A DNA stretch of 64,000 nucleotides, taken from positions 80,410 to 144,409 of the forward strand of contig PALM01000017.1 in assembly GCA_002706365.1 (NCBI GenBank), written 5' to 3'. Below, piece after piece: positions 1 to 9,417 of this stretch. Position 1 is the stretch's first letter. Each line of letters begins with the position of its first letter. The stretch comes from Flavobacteriales bacterium. GTDB taxonomy: Bacteria > Bacteroidota > Bacteroidia > Flavobacteriales_E > Vicingaceae. The notes under the pieces are model-generated. The model did no database searches and was not told the DNA's origin. It worked only from the letters and a program-made list of their open reading frames with translations. The position numbers and the translations under genes were made by a program.

Positions 1-1023
1 AAAGTGCTTGAGAATATCTAAGTAGAACATCACTACAAGGAAGATCAAGGCACAGGTGATCACGAAGTAGTTCATGATCTTAGCATAGGTCTTAGGTGCT
101 TCCTCATCTTTGGATTGGGCAAAGAAGAATGGTTCTGCAGCATAGCGAAAAGCCTGAATAAATAGGCTAATAATAATCGAAAGTTTATAGCAAGCTCCGT
201 AAATACCCACGGTTGCAATGGCTCCTTCAACTCCCAAATCATCAATAAGCAATCGCTTCAAAAGGATCTTATCTGCATTCTCATTCACAATGATCGCAAG
301 ACTTGAAAGTAAAAGTGGACTCCCATAGATCAGCATATCGCGCCACATTCTGGTATCAAATACCATTTTGATCTTCGCCAATTGAGGAGATAGTAAGATG
401 AATTTGATCAATGAAGCGAATAAATTGGCTAGGAAAACATATCCCACTCCGATCTCGGGCGAATAGAACCAATCGAGCAAGAGATTATCCGCTCCAGACT
501 CATAGGCAGGCATACAATAGCCAACCCAAAATACATTAAGCCCTATGTTCACCAATATCGAGGAAAGGTTTACAGCTGCAAAGCGCATAGCCTTTCCTTC
601 AATTCGCAGTCTGGCAAGTGGAATTGAGGATATGGCATCAAGGCCCACAATGAATGCAAACCAGATCACATACTCTTGATTGTCTGGGTATTCCAACCAA
701 TTGGCAATTGATTGAGAGAATGAGCCAGAGAGGACCCAAAAGATCAGGGTGCTGCCAAAAAGAGAGAAGAGAACAGTTGAGTAGACATTCGAATGCTTAT
801 AGTCTCCTTTTGATTGAAAGCGGAAATAAGCCGTTTCCATTCCGTAGGTCAAGAAGACTACCAAAAAGGCCACATAGGCATACATTTCGGTGATTACCCC
901 AAAACGTTCTGGAAGAAAAACAGCCGTATGAAGCGGCACCAATAAATAGTTCAGGAGTCGCCCAATGATACTGGGCAAACCGTAAATTGCCGTCTGACCG
1001 GCTAGCTTATTGATGGCTCTCAA
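1..1023 (-). CDS. Polysaccharide flippase (Wzx/MATE-like), C-terminus beyond window
   Basis: The reverse strand is open from a TTG at 1023 to the window edge, giving 341 residues. They begin MRAINKLAGQTAIYG and continue as a chain of hydrophobic helices, including GRLLNYLLVPL and later GSPLLLSSLAIIVNENADK. This is the look of Bacteroidota oligosaccharide flippases, which move lipid-linked glycans across the inner membrane. A stop codon lies two codons upstream of the TTG and there is no nearby ATG, so TTG is the best start. Full-length relatives are usually near 490 residues, so about 150 are missing. It lies 19 bases after the enoyl-CoA hydratase stop and may be its operon partner. The substrate cannot be told. 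Confidence 0.85.
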   Translation of the reverse strand, partial: MRAINKLAGQTAIYGLPSIIGRLLNYLLVPLHTAVFLPERFGVITEMYAYVAFLVVFLTYGMETAYFRFQSKGDYKHSNVYSTVLFSLFGSTLIFWVLSGSFSQSIANWLEYPDNQEYVIWFAFIVGLDAISSIPLARLRIEGKAMRFAAVNLSSILVNIGLNVFWVGYCMPAYESGADNLLLDWFYSPEIGVGYVFLANLFASLIKFILLSPQLAKIKMVFDTRMWRDMLIYGSPLLLSSLAIIVNENADKILLKRLLIDDLGVEGAIATVGIYGACYKLSIIISLFIQAFRYAAEPFFFAQSKDEEAPKTYAKIMNYFVITCALIFLVVMFYLDILKHF

Positions 1024-1042
1024 AACTCAGCTCAGAGGTGAA

Positions 1043-1819
1043 CTATTCACCTGAAAAATTGGGTTTACGTTTAGAAAGGAATGCGTCTGTTCCTTCTTTA
1101 AAATCAGCGGTTAAAAAACAATCTGCAAACTCTTCGATTTCCTTTTCAAATCCATTGACTTTATCAGAATAACCTGCATTGATCGTACGAATTGCCGCAG
1201 CTATTGCAGTAGGAGAATTCTTCATCATTTGCTGAGCAATTTGCTTGCACTTATCCATCAATTCATCTTGTTCTACCACATGATTCACCAATCCGATCTC
1301 TTTAGCTTCAGCTGCGCTGATCATTCCAGCAGTGCTGATCAATTCAAATGCCTTACCCTTGCCGGCCAGTTGGGCTAGGCGCTGAGTTCCGCCGTATCCT
1401 GGAATCACTCCAAGGCTAACTTCAGGCAGTCCCATTTTGGCATTGGTGCTCGCTACACGAATATGACAAGACATGGCTAGCTCCAATCCTCCACCAAGTG
1501 CAAAACCGTTCACTGCGGCAATTACCGGCTTTTGAGTATTCTCCACTAGATCAAATAAAGTGGTATGCCCACTTTGCGAAAGTGCCTTCGCTTCATCTCG
1601 ATCGTATTTGTAGAATTCAGCAATGTCTGCTCCTGCAACAAATGCCTTTTCACCCGCTCCTCGAATCACGATTACTGCTACCTCTTTATCTGCCGCAGCC
1701 GTTTTAACCGCTTCACTTAGTTCGGCAATGGTTTCACGATTTAATGCATTGAGTTTATCAGGTCTGTTGATCGTAATGATCTGTAGTCTTTCTTCTTTTT
1801 CGATGAGTAGGTTCGACAT
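1043..1819 (-). CDS. Enoyl-CoA hydratase (crotonase family)
   Basis: This 258-residue protein has the normal crotonase length. The oxyanion-hole segments are visible (VAGADI near 62-66 and GFALGGGLELAM at 105-116). Glu113 and Glu133 are 20 residues apart and match the two catalytic glutamates of rat crotonase (144 and 164), so true 2-enoyl-CoA hydratase activity is expected rather than another crotonase reaction. It would act in cytoplasmic beta-oxidation or short-chain acyl-CoA metabolism; the exact chain length is unknown. The ATG is preceded by an exact TACCTTTG promoter element at 1837-1844, so it can be transcribed independently of the upstream kinase gene. Confidence 0.9.
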   Translation of the reverse strand: MSNLLIEKEERLQIITINRPDKLNALNRETIAELSEAVKTAAADKEVAVIVIRGAGEKAFVAGADIAEFYKYDRDEAKALSQSGHTTLFDLVENTQKPVIAAVNGFALGGGLELAMSCHIRVASTNAKMGLPEVSLGVIPGYGGTQRLAQLAGKGKAFELISTAGMISAAEAKEIGLVNHVVEQDELMDKCKQIAQQMMKNSPTAIAAAIRTINAGYSDKVNGFEKEIEEFADCFLTADFKEGTDAFLSKRKPNFSGE

Positions 1820-1836
1820 AGATATGCTGTTTTGAA

Positions 1837-1844
1837 CAAAGGTA
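1837..1844 (-). promoter_or_regulatory. Bacteroidota -7 element before enoyl-CoA hydratase
   Basis: The reverse strand reads TACCTTTG, an exact match to the Bacteroidota TAnnTTTG element, 17 bases before the ATG. It sits in the 30-base gap after the kinase stop. No clear -33 TTTG was seen. Confidence 0.6.
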
Positions 1845-1849
1845 GTTTT

Positions 1850-4800
1850 TTAGCTTATGGGAAAGTACAAAGTAAAGCTGCTTCCTTCACCGACTTTTGA
1901 ACGCATTTCAACCTTTCCTCCCATTTGCTCCATTGAACGTTTTACAATTGCAAGCCCCATACCCGTTCCTGAGGACTTAGTGGTAAAGCTAGGCTCAAAG
2001 ATATGGGCTGCTTGATCTTCACTTATGCCTTTGCCTTCATCTTTAACTTCAACACAAAGCATGTCTTCCCCTTTCTCTGATCGGTAAATCCGGATCCAGA
2101 TCTTAGCTTCTTCTTCATTTTCATATGCTTGAACGGAATTCTTGATAAGGTTATTGAATACTCTAAGCACTAGATCCCGATCTGCTAAGACTTCTAACCC
2201 TTTTAACTCCTCGGCAATTTCAAAATGCACTTCTGCTTGATCGATGTATAGGTGTGCCACCTCCTTTGCAATTGGGGTGATCAAGAGCGACTTCAATTCT
2301 TTATCAGGGAATTTGGCAAAGCTTGAAAAGGCTTCTGCAATTGCTGTGAGCGACTCTATTTGGGAGATCAATGTCTCGCTTGTCTTCTGGATCTTGGCTT
2401 TAATATCTCCATCTTTAGAATCGGCTGAACGCTGCAAATGTTGTATGCTCAACTTCATTGGGGTGAGTGGATTCTTGATCTCATGGGCTATCTGTTTAGC
2501 CATTTCACGCCAGGCCGATTCTCTTTCAGTTTTTGCCAATTCCTCTGCGCTTTGCCCAAGCTCTATGGCAATTCGATTATACTCCTGAACAAGCTCCCCG
2601 ATCTCATCTTCAGATTGCCAATCTATGAGCTCAGTTTCTCCTCCCAATTTCAATCCACTAATGTGTCTGCGAATCATCAACAATGGTCTTGAGATCTGGT
2701 TGATCAATAGAATTGACACCAAAAGCGAAAAGGTAAAGATGATCACATAGATGTTGATGGTAGGCACCAAGAAGGCCGCTATCTCTTCCTCCAATGCTTC
2801 TTGTCGGGCAAAATAAGGCAGATTCAAATATGCCAAAAGCTCATTGTTCTGATTCTTGAATGGCACATATGCCGATAGGAAGTTGAGCTCTCCGATGCTC
2901 TCTGCTTGAACCCATTTCGATTTATTAGAAATCACCAATTCGGAATAGGCAATTGGATTCATACGACTGCTCTTCAGATCCTGCTGATAAAGTTCAGGTC
3001 GAGAACTGGCGTATAAATTTCCATCTGCATCGTAAAGATTGATATCTGTGTAGAATACATTTGAAAACTTGATCAGTAGACCCGTGAGATAGGCTTTTGA
3101 ATCTTCATCCAAAATGTCTCTACTTCCTACTTTTTGATAAAGCTCAAGACTCACCGACCTCAATTTTTCTTCAATTGCCTTTGCATTCTTCTCTTCATAC
3201 TGTCGTTTGATGTAGTAAGTTGTTCCTGCTAAAAAGAGAAGTAATGCGGTGAGCAAACTGGCACTGACCAATAATCTGATCTTGGTTGAGAAATCAGTAA
3301 TGATCAATCTTTGAGCATAAGGGAATGAACGCAAACTGAATGAGAGTATCAGAAAAAGCAAACCAAAGAGGATCAAGAGGTAGGTAATGCGACTCATATA
3401 GTCCACAGCACTAACTTTTTCTTTTGATAGCACTATGGTAATGTTATCGTTCTTTCGCAAGGCGGTATTCTCATAATTACCTTCTTCATAGCTGAAGATC
3501 GTAGAGTCTGAAAGTTTTTCGAAGTGTGGTTCAAGCGTGTAAATTCGATCTCCACTACTGTTGATAAGCTCACCCATAAAATAGATCGCATTGGAATACT
3601 CATCGAGCTTGCGATGCAGTTGAAGGTCCTCTTGATTTAAGAATAGTTCAGGATATCCAAGTTCTTCAGAGAAGTAATCGCGAGACAATTCCAAATACAA
3701 TCGATAATTCCCTTCTCCTTCGAGTTCAACCTCACCTATATAGTCAATTCTTCCCGCCATATTGCTAAGCTGAAAGAGGTTTATAGAGGATATTTGATCA
3801 CCTTCAGTATAGATCCGATCTTGAAAATAGATGTAGCAGTTCTGATTGAATTGATTAGGCCCCACAAGTAGGGAATCATCCTCAGAGCATATGGTAAAAC
3901 TCAAGCGATACCTATCCCAATATCCATTGAAATATTTTGACCTAAGATAATTCTGATAGGCATCTCTCTCAGACCATCGGTCATCGATAAAAGAGCGCAA
4001 ACTGTCGTCTGTTCTAAGTTCAGTTTGGATCTCTTGAAAGAGATATTCCAATAAGGGATCCCTTTCCTCCGCTAACTTCAAGAGGATCAACTCTCGATTA
4101 GAGTTTTCTTTCTCCATCACTAAGCGATCCATCATTGAATTGCAAAGAATAGAGATCAGCAAAATGCCCAAGAATGGGTAGAGTAGCTCTGCTCTTTTCT
4201 TAAATTGAAGACTCAATAGGTAGATCAAAAACAAACCAATTATCAAGGTATAGACCTCTGAATATCTTTCTGCTTCACACCAACTGATGAGAAATGCAAT
4301 ACCAAAGGATATGATCATTATCAGGTATGCCTTCCATGAACTATCGAATGCCTTTAAATTTCGAATGAGCACCTTAAGCCAGATCAAGAGCGACATGAAG
4401 ATCAAGCCAAAGGCCAACAAGCTAGAGAAACTGGGTAGACTGAGCTTGAAGATATTCTCGAGCTCAAAACTGTATTGAGAATTGATGATCACATCTGCAA
4501 TCAACCTCATCCCAAAGATCGAAGCACTTATGTAAATGATCAGCGTTACTAAGAACACAATTTTTGAAGTGTAGGCTTTTAGAATTACCGCCAATTGGTA
4601 AGAAATGATGAGTAAGAGACAAGCATGTAGCAACAAATCGCCAGTAGAAGGAAAAATCGCTGAAAGCGAAAAGGCGGAAGGATCAAAGAGATCAAGGGTC
4701 CTCCAATTCAATGGATCGAATGAAAAGAATATCCAACGAATAAGTATGGATATTAGAATGATCAATGCAGCCTGATTGCTCTTACTCAGCTTTAGAGCAT

Positions 4801-5431
4801 AAAGCAAGCCGTGTATGATCCCAATCAAGCCTAAAGCAAATAGTATGAGTTGCAATAGATCTAGAAGCCAATCGCGGTTTTGATCTGCGCTTTGAGTAGA
4901 CCAATTTAGCTGAGTTTGCTGGCTATCGAGCTCATTGTTCAGATGATCCTGATAAGGCATCCAATCCTCATCGATCTGATTGGGCAAATAAGGATTTTGA
5001 TATGGGTAGCTGCTTGCAATCCGCTCCAATATGATAAAATGAAGTCCTTGAATCTCGCTTTTTTGCTTTAAGTGCAGAGAAGTAGAGGTAGAAACAAAGT
5101 TGGATTCATCCAAAAGAAGCTCTCGATCAAGAGCTGTTTCATCTTCCGACCAATATTCTATGGCCGTATCGCTGAGGATGAAATATGATAGTCCTTCCTC
5201 CTCAAACTTCGAATACCAAAAATCTGAACTTTCTGCTAGGGTACTGTCTTGCCAAGCCTTTGTGAGCTTCTCCAGCTCTGCTTGAAGGAGTGATTGCTCA
5301 CTCTTTAGAAATCGCTTGAAGTCGGCTTGATCAAGCTGTTGAATTGCACTATTACCCTGCTCCCAAAAAAGGGAAAACAAGAAAAAGATGGCACTAATGA
5401 AATAGAATAAGCGACGAAATGTCTGGGCCAT
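1850..5431 (-). CDS. Large membrane sensor histidine kinase (NtrY-like catalytic core)
   Basis: This protein has 1193 residues counted from the ATG at 5431. The frame also allows a TTG five codons earlier, but MAQTFRRLFYF followed by a hydrophobic stretch is a better N-terminus. It has many predicted membrane helices in the first half, a periplasmic-looking segment, two late helices, a HAMP-like linker, and then a kinase core. The core has the H-box AHEIKNPLTP (His about 983), the N-box FNNLIKNSVQAY, the G1 box DEGKGIS and the G2 box GTGMGLAIVKR. This H-box is typical of NtrY-type kinases. It is much longer than usual kinases and no response regulator lies nearby, so its partner and signal are unknown. 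Confidence 0.88.
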   Translation of the reverse strand: MAQTFRRLFYFISAIFFLFSLFWEQGNSAIQQLDQADFKRFLKSEQSLLQAELEKLTKAWQDSTLAESSDFWYSKFEEEGLSYFILSDTAIEYWSEDETALDRELLLDESNFVSTSTSLHLKQKSEIQGLHFIILERIASSYPYQNPYLPNQIDEDWMPYQDHLNNELDSQQTQLNWSTQSADQNRDWLLDLLQLILFALGLIGIIHGLLYALKLSKSNQAALIILISILIRWIFFSFDPLNWRTLDLFDPSAFSLSAIFPSTGDLLLHACLLLIISYQLAVILKAYTSKIVFLVTLIIYISASIFGMRLIADVIINSQYSFELENIFKLSLPSFSSLLAFGLIFMSLLIWLKVLIRNLKAFDSSWKAYLIMIISFGIAFLISWCEAERYSEVYTLIIGLFLIYLLSLQFKKRAELLYPFLGILLISILCNSMMDRLVMEKENSNRELILLKLAEERDPLLEYLFQEIQTELRTDDSLRSFIDDRWSERDAYQNYLRSKYFNGYWDRYRLSFTICSEDDSLLVGPNQFNQNCYIYFQDRIYTEGDQISSINLFQLSNMAGRIDYIGEVELEGEGNYRLYLELSRDYFSEELGYPELFLNQEDLQLHRKLDEYSNAIYFMGELINSSGDRIYTLEPHFEKLSDSTIFSYEEGNYENTALRKNDNITIVLSKEKVSAVDYMSRITYLLILFGLLFLILSFSLRSFPYAQRLIITDFSTKIRLLVSASLLTALLLFLAGTTYYIKRQYEEKNAKAIEEKLRSVSLELYQKVGSRDILDEDSKAYLTGLLIKFSNVFYTDINLYDADGNLYASSRPELYQQDLKSSRMNPIAYSELVISNKSKWVQAESIGELNFLSAYVPFKNQNNELLAYLNLPYFARQEALEEEIAAFLVPTINIYVIIFTFSLLVSILLINQISRPLLMIRRHISGLKLGGETELIDWQSEDEIGELVQEYNRIAIELGQSAEELAKTERESAWREMAKQIAHEIKNPLTPMKLSIQHLQRSADSKDGDIKAKIQKTSETLISQIESLTAIAEAFSSFAKFPDKELKSLLITPIAKEVAHLYIDQAEVHFEIAEELKGLEVLADRDLVLRVFNNLIKNSVQAYENEEEAKIWIRIYRSEKGEDMLCVEVKDEGKGISEDQAAHIFEPSFTTKSSGTGMGLAIVKRSMEQMGGKVEMRSKVGEGSSFTLYFPIS

Positions 5432-5460
5432 ATTGAGACAGGGCAATTTTTATGCCTATC

Positions 5461-5468
5461 CAAAAATA
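5461..5468 (-). promoter_or_regulatory. -7 element before large histidine kinase
   Basis: The reverse strand reads TATTTTTG, an exact TAnnTTTG match, about 30 bases before the ATG at 5431. It lies in the gap after atpG, which implies that the kinase is not simply read through from the ATP synthase operon. Confidence 0.5.
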
Positions 5469-5509
5469 GCTATTCTAAACTTTCAGTAAGAAGAATTAAT
5501 GCTTCGGAA

Positions 5510-6400
5510 TTAGCCGTTAAGTGCTTCAGCACCACCAACGATCTCTAAGATCTCATTGGTAATAGAAGCCTGACGAGCTTTGTTGTATACCAATTTAAGG
5601 TCACCGATAAGCTCAGTAGCATTATCTGTGGCTTTATGCATAGCAGTCATACGAGCACCGTGCTCAGAAGCATAAGAATCCAAAATAGCTTTATAAAGCT
5701 GGATCTTTAGCGACTTAGGTAGCAATTCTCCAATGATAAACTCCTTAGAAGGTTCGAAGATGTAATCCGACTTAGCTTGTTCTGCTTCTGCTTCCTCAGC
5801 TGTTGGTGGCACTACCGGTAGATATTGCTCACTCACAACTCTCTGAACAGCGGCATTCACAAACTGATTGTAGATCAATTCAACTCTGTCGAACTGCTTA
5901 TAAGTAAATGAGTTCATTACCTTCTGTGCTACCTCTGCAACATTCTCGAATGTAAGATCATCGAAAAGTTGATCAAGGTGACCGGGAAGAGTGGTTCCTT
6001 TGATATTGTGCTCGGTCTTCTTAAAGAAATCATCTGCTTTCTTACCAATAGCAAGAACGGTTACGTCCTTATCAGCAAAGTCCTCAGCAATTAGTCTTCT
6101 GGTTTCTTTGATGATATTGGCGTTAAAGGCTCCAGCCAAACCACGGTTAGAAGTAATAGGAATCAATAGAACTCTCTCTACTTCTCTGTTTTGGGTATAA
6201 GAACCTTCTTCCATATCAGCTGCGGCTTCACTCAAATTCATTAGCAACTCCCTAAGCTTATTTGCATAAGGACGCATTTGAGTGATCGCATCTTGAGCTC
6301 TTCTCAGCTTGGCAGCAGATACCATTTTCATGGCAGATGTAATCTGCCTGGTAGAGCTTACCGAACTAATCCGACTACGTATTTCCTTTAAGTTGGCCAT
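5510..6400 (-). CDS. atpG: ATP synthase F1 subunit gamma
   Basis: This 296-residue central-stalk subunit rotates inside the alpha3beta3 head and couples proton flow to ATP synthesis. The N-terminal signature KEIRSRISSVSSTRQITSAM and the C-terminal ARQASITNEILEIVGGAEAL are typical of gamma. The ATG lies 15 bases after the atpA stop, and it is the last gene of the atp operon here. An insertion around residues 195-215 (PPTAEEAEAEQAKSDY) is rich in Glu and Ala and probably forms a surface loop. The genes for beta and epsilon do not follow. Confidence 0.97.
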   Translation of the reverse strand: MANLKEIRSRISSVSSTRQITSAMKMVSAAKLRRAQDAITQMRPYANKLRELLMNLSEAAADMEEGSYTQNREVERVLLIPITSNRGLAGAFNANIIKETRRLIAEDFADKDVTVLAIGKKADDFFKKTEHNIKGTTLPGHLDQLFDDLTFENVAEVAQKVMNSFTYKQFDRVELIYNQFVNAAVQRVVSEQYLPVVPPTAEEAEAEQAKSDYIFEPSKEFIIGELLPKSLKIQLYKAILDSYASEHGARMTAMHKATDNATELIGDLKLVYNKARQASITNEILEIVGGAEALNG

Positions 6401-6415
6401 TTATTAGCGCTTTTC

Positions 6416-8002
6416 TTACTTAGAAGTTTTGTAAGCAGCTGTTAAGTCAGCAGCTACTTTTTCCAATACTGATGTCTCAGCATCAGTGTAATTTCCAGCT
6501 TTCAATGAATCAAGTGTATCTCTGTGCTTAGCGTTCATGAATTCCAAGAATTCCGCTTCGAACTTCTTCACTTGATTAACAGGTACATTTCTCAACAAAC
6601 CTTTAGTTCCTAGGTAGATGATCGCAACTTGATCTTCTACAGACATCGGTGAGTTTTGAGCTTGCTTCAAGATCTCCACGTTTCTAGCACCTTTATCTAG
6701 TACAGATTTAGTAGCTGCATCAAGGTCGGAACCGAATTTGGCAAATGCCTCAAGTTCACGATACTGAGCCTGGTCAAGCTTCAATGTACCGGCAACTTTC
6801 TTCATCGACTTGATCTGAGCAGAACCACCCACACGTGATACAGAGATACCAACGTTGATCGCCGGACGAACACCTGAAAGGAATAAGTTCGACTCCAGGA
6901 AGATCTGACCATCAGTAATCGAAATTACGTTGGTTGGAATATAAGCAGATACGTCACCCGCCTGAGTTTCAATGATCGGAAGTGCAGTGATCGATCCACC
7001 ACCCTTTACTTTATCTTTCAATGAATCTGGCAAATCATTCATTTGAGATGCGATGGTATCATCGTTGATCACTTTCGCAGCTCTCTCCAACAATCTTGAG
7101 TGAAGGTAGAATACATCACCAGGATATGCCTCACGTCCCGGAGGTCTTCTCAATAAAAGTGATACCTCACGGTAAGCAACAGCTTGCTTAGACAAGTCAT
7201 CAAAGATGATCAATGCTGGGCGACCAGTATCTCTGAAGTACTCAGCGATAGCTGCTCCTGTAAATGGAGCGTAGAACTGCATTGGAGCAGGATCAGAAGC
7301 GTTTGCCGCAACGATGGTAGTGTAGGCCATTGCGCCTGCATCTTCCAAAGTCTTCACGATACCGGCAACTGTAGAACCTTTTTGTCCGATCGCTACATAA
7401 ACACAGTATACAGGCTCACCTCTGTCGTAAAATTCTTTTTGATTGATAATGGTATCGATCGCCACTGTAGTCTTACCAGTCTGACGGTCGCCAATGATCA
7501 ACTCACGCTGGCCTCTTCCGATAGGGATCATAGAGTCGATCGCTTTGATTCCAGTTTGAAGTGGTTCGTTTACCGGCTGACGGTAAATTACACCAGGTGC
7601 TTTTCTTTCAATCGGCATTTCGAAGGTTTCACCCTCAATAGCTCCTTTACCATCGATTGGGTTACCCAAGGTATCCACTACACGACCTAGCATTCCTTCA
7701 CCTACATTCACAGATGCAATTCTACCGGTACGCTTTACTGTATCACCTTCTTTTACTTTGTTAGAAGAACCGAGCAATACGGCACCAACATTATCCTCTT
7801 CAAGGTTAAGTACGATACCCATCAAACCATTATCGAATTCGATCAGCTCACCTGATTGAACCTGAGACATACCATAGATACGGGCGATACCATCACCTAC
7901 CTGTAGTACTGATCCCACTTCTTCTAGATCCGCTGCCGACTTTACTCCGGCTAATTGGTCTTTTAATATTGCAGATACTTCTGCTGGATTCACTTCAGCC
8001 AT
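6416..8002 (-). CDS. atpA: ATP synthase F1 subunit alpha
   Basis: This 528-residue, non-catalytic nucleotide-binding subunit of the F1 head has the P-loop GDRQTGKT at 171-178, the Walker B region [12 protein letters not shown] and the alpha signature [17 protein letters not shown]. Length and motifs are standard. It lies between atpH and atpG with short gaps (18 and 15 bases), consistent with one transcript from atpB to atpG. Confidence 0.98.
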   Translation of the reverse strand: MAEVNPAEVSAILKDQLAGVKSAADLEEVGSVLQVGDGIARIYGMSQVQSGELIEFDNGLMGIVLNLEEDNVGAVLLGSSNKVKEGDTVKRTGRIASVNVGEGMLGRVVDTLGNPIDGKGAIEGETFEMPIERKAPGVIYRQPVNEPLQTGIKAIDSMIPIGRGQRELIIGDRQTGKTTVAIDTIINQKEFYDRGEPVYCVYVAIGQKGSTVAGIVKTLEDAGAMAYTTIVAANASDPAPMQFYAPFTGAAIAEYFRDTGRPALIIFDDLSKQAVAYREVSLLLRRPPGREAYPGDVFYLHSRLLERAAKVINDDTIASQMNDLPDSLKDKVKGGGSITALPIIETQAGDVSAYIPTNVISITDGQIFLESNLFLSGVRPAINVGISVSRVGGSAQIKSMKKVAGTLKLDQAQYRELEAFAKFGSDLDAATKSVLDKGARNVEILKQAQNSPMSVEDQVAIIYLGTKGLLRNVPVNQVKKFEAEFLEFMNAKHRDTLDSLKAGNYTDAETSVLEKVAADLTAAYKTSK

Positions 8003-8020
8003 TTTTGAAAAATTTTGCTT

Positions 8021-8563
8021 TTATGCGTGTATTAATTCTTGTTTAATGTCTTGTAGTTTGCGTTTGATACTACCATCGATCTGTTTGTCTTCGATGCGCA
8101 GGATCAATCCGCCAATCAAATCTTCGTCAACTGTCTCTACCAAATTCACAGATTTGAAATCGTAGTTCTTGTCGATGAAATTCAACACTTCTTTGCGCTG
8201 GGCATCATTCAGCTTAGTAGCTGTGCTCAAATGCACCTTGGCAATATTGTGTTCGATATTATATTGTCTGATAAACTCCTCGCAGATGACTTCCAAAAGA
8301 CCTTCTCTCTTTTGGTCGGCAATCTGCATGATGAATCTCAAGCTCAGATCATTGATCTTAGACTTGAAGATCTTATCTAGGATTACTTTTTTCTTATCGA
8401 TCTTGATGAGAGGACTATTGAGAAAATTGCTCAATTCTTCGCTTTCGCGGATGGCATTCAAGATGCCCTCTACATCAGCCTTCAATTCGTCAAGAAGAGA
8501 TTTCTCCTTGGCAATTTGCATGAAGGATTTTGCGTATCTAACTGCGGCTCGATGTCCTTTCAT
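8021..8563 (-). CDS. atpH: ATP synthase F1 subunit delta
   Basis: This 180-residue peripheral-stalk protein joins the b subunits to the top of F1. Its family signature is visible in RYAKSFMQIAKEK at the N-terminus and VETVDEDLIGGLILRIEDKQIDGSIKRKL at the C-terminus. Its position between atpF and atpA is the normal order, with a 17-base gap to each neighbour. Confidence 0.95.
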   Translation of the reverse strand: MKGHRAAVRYAKSFMQIAKEKSLLDELKADVEGILNAIRESEELSNFLNSPLIKIDKKKVILDKIFKSKINDLSLRFIMQIADQKREGLLEVICEEFIRQYNIEHNIAKVHLSTATKLNDAQRKEVLNFIDKNYDFKSVNLVETVDEDLIGGLILRIEDKQIDGSIKRKLQDIKQELIHA

Positions 8564-8580
8564 CTCCTCTGTTTAAGTCT

Positions 8581-9069
8581 TTAGTTAAGCTTTGCTTCTT
8601 TCAAAGTAGATTCGATGATCTCCTTTTGCTTTCCTTCATTGGAAAGTTTCTCTCTAATGATCTTTTCAGCGATATCAAGAGAAAGCTCAGCAATATGACT
8701 TTTAATTTCATTCATTGCAGATGCTTTTTCAGAGCGGATGCTCTCTTTAGCAGATGCAATCATTTTCTCTCCTTCTTCCTTGGCCTTTTCTTTAGCCTCA
8801 GTGATCATCTTCTCTTTGGCATCTCTAGCCGACTTGATGATCTCATCTCTTTCCATTCTAGCTTCCTGAAGCAATTTCTCATTGTCTTCTTTAAGCTCTC
8901 TCATCAATTCCTTTGCCTTATCGGCATCTTCCAAAGCTTGAGAAATTGACTCTTCTCTTTCTCTGATCGAGTTCAGAATTGGCTTCCAGGCAAATTTTGC
9001 CAGAAGAAAAACAACCACCAAAAATGCAATGGTAGTCCAAATGACGGTTCCTAAACTAACTGATAACAT
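8581..9069 (-). CDS. atpF: ATP synthase F0 subunit b
   Basis: This protein has 162 residues. One N-terminal membrane helix (about 6-27, VIWTTIAFLVVVFLLAKFAW) is followed by a long, charged alpha-helical stalk rich in Lys and Glu that should form a dimer reaching delta. The motif KFAWKPI after the helix is typical. Only one b gene is present, as in heterotrophic bacteria. A strong hairpin lies in the 67-base gap between atpE and this gene. Confidence 0.95.
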   Translation of the reverse strand: MLSVSLGTVIWTTIAFLVVVFLLAKFAWKPILNSIREREESISQALEDADKAKELMRELKEDNEKLLQEARMERDEIIKSARDAKEKMITEAKEKAKEEGEKMIASAKESIRSEKASAMNEIKSHIAELSLDIAEKIIREKLSNEGKQKEIIESTLKEAKLN

Positions 9070-9096
9070 ATCTTTCTATTTATAGAATTTTGAAAG

Positions 9097-9121
9097 GGGT
9101 CTCAGCCAACCGCTGAGACCC
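9097..9121 (-). other. Intercistronic hairpin between atpE and atpF
   Basis: Ten perfect base pairs (9097-9106 with 9112-9121) close a five-base loop in the 67-base atpE-atpF gap. On the transcribed strand the stem is not followed by a U-run, so it is not a standard intrinsic terminator. It could protect the 3' end of an atpBE mRNA or act as a processing site, helping to supply more c subunit than b. That role is inferred from position only. Confidence 0.65.
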
Positions 9122-9136
9122 TTTCTAATCTTATTG

Positions 9137-9382
9137 TTAGCCTAGTACGACCAACAGACAAACGATTACTGCGAAAAGTGCAACACCTTCCACAAGAGCA
9201 GCAGCTACAATCATGTTAGCTCTGATGTCACCAGTAGACTCAGGCTGACGAGCCATAGACTCCAAAGCAGAAGCACCGATCTTACCGATACCCATACCTG
9301 CTCCGATTGCTGCAACACCTGCACCTAGTCCGGCATAACCGGCAGCAGCTGCAACTTCTAGTAATACTGTCAATAAATCCAT
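9137..9382 (-). CDS. atpE: ATP synthase F0 subunit c
   Basis: This 81-residue hairpin proteolipid has two hydrophobic helices joined by the polar loop ARQPE (44-48). The ion-carrying carboxylate is Glu65 in the segment ALVEGVALF. Helix 1 (GVAAIGAGMGIGKIG) has no Gln or Glu and Glu65 is followed by Gly, so the residues that bind Na+ in sodium-driven c rings are missing and protons are the expected coupling ion. It lies between atpB and the hairpin preceding atpF. Confidence 0.96.
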   Translation of the reverse strand: MDLLTVLLEVAAAAGYAGLGAGVAAIGAGMGIGKIGASALESMARQPESTGDIRANMIVAAALVEGVALFAVIVCLLVVLG

Positions 9383-9417
9383 TTTTATATATGTTTAATT
9401 AATAAATAGATTACAAA

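Noticed and set aside
654..893. Plus-strand 79-residue frame
   Set aside because: It lies inside the minus-strand flippase, whose helices read well across the same bases; the plus-strand product is basic and shows no recognisable motif.
9137..9382. Possible Na+-driven ATP synthase
   Set aside because: The c subunit lacks the Gln/Glu in helix 1 and the Ser/Thr after Glu65 found in sodium-binding rings.
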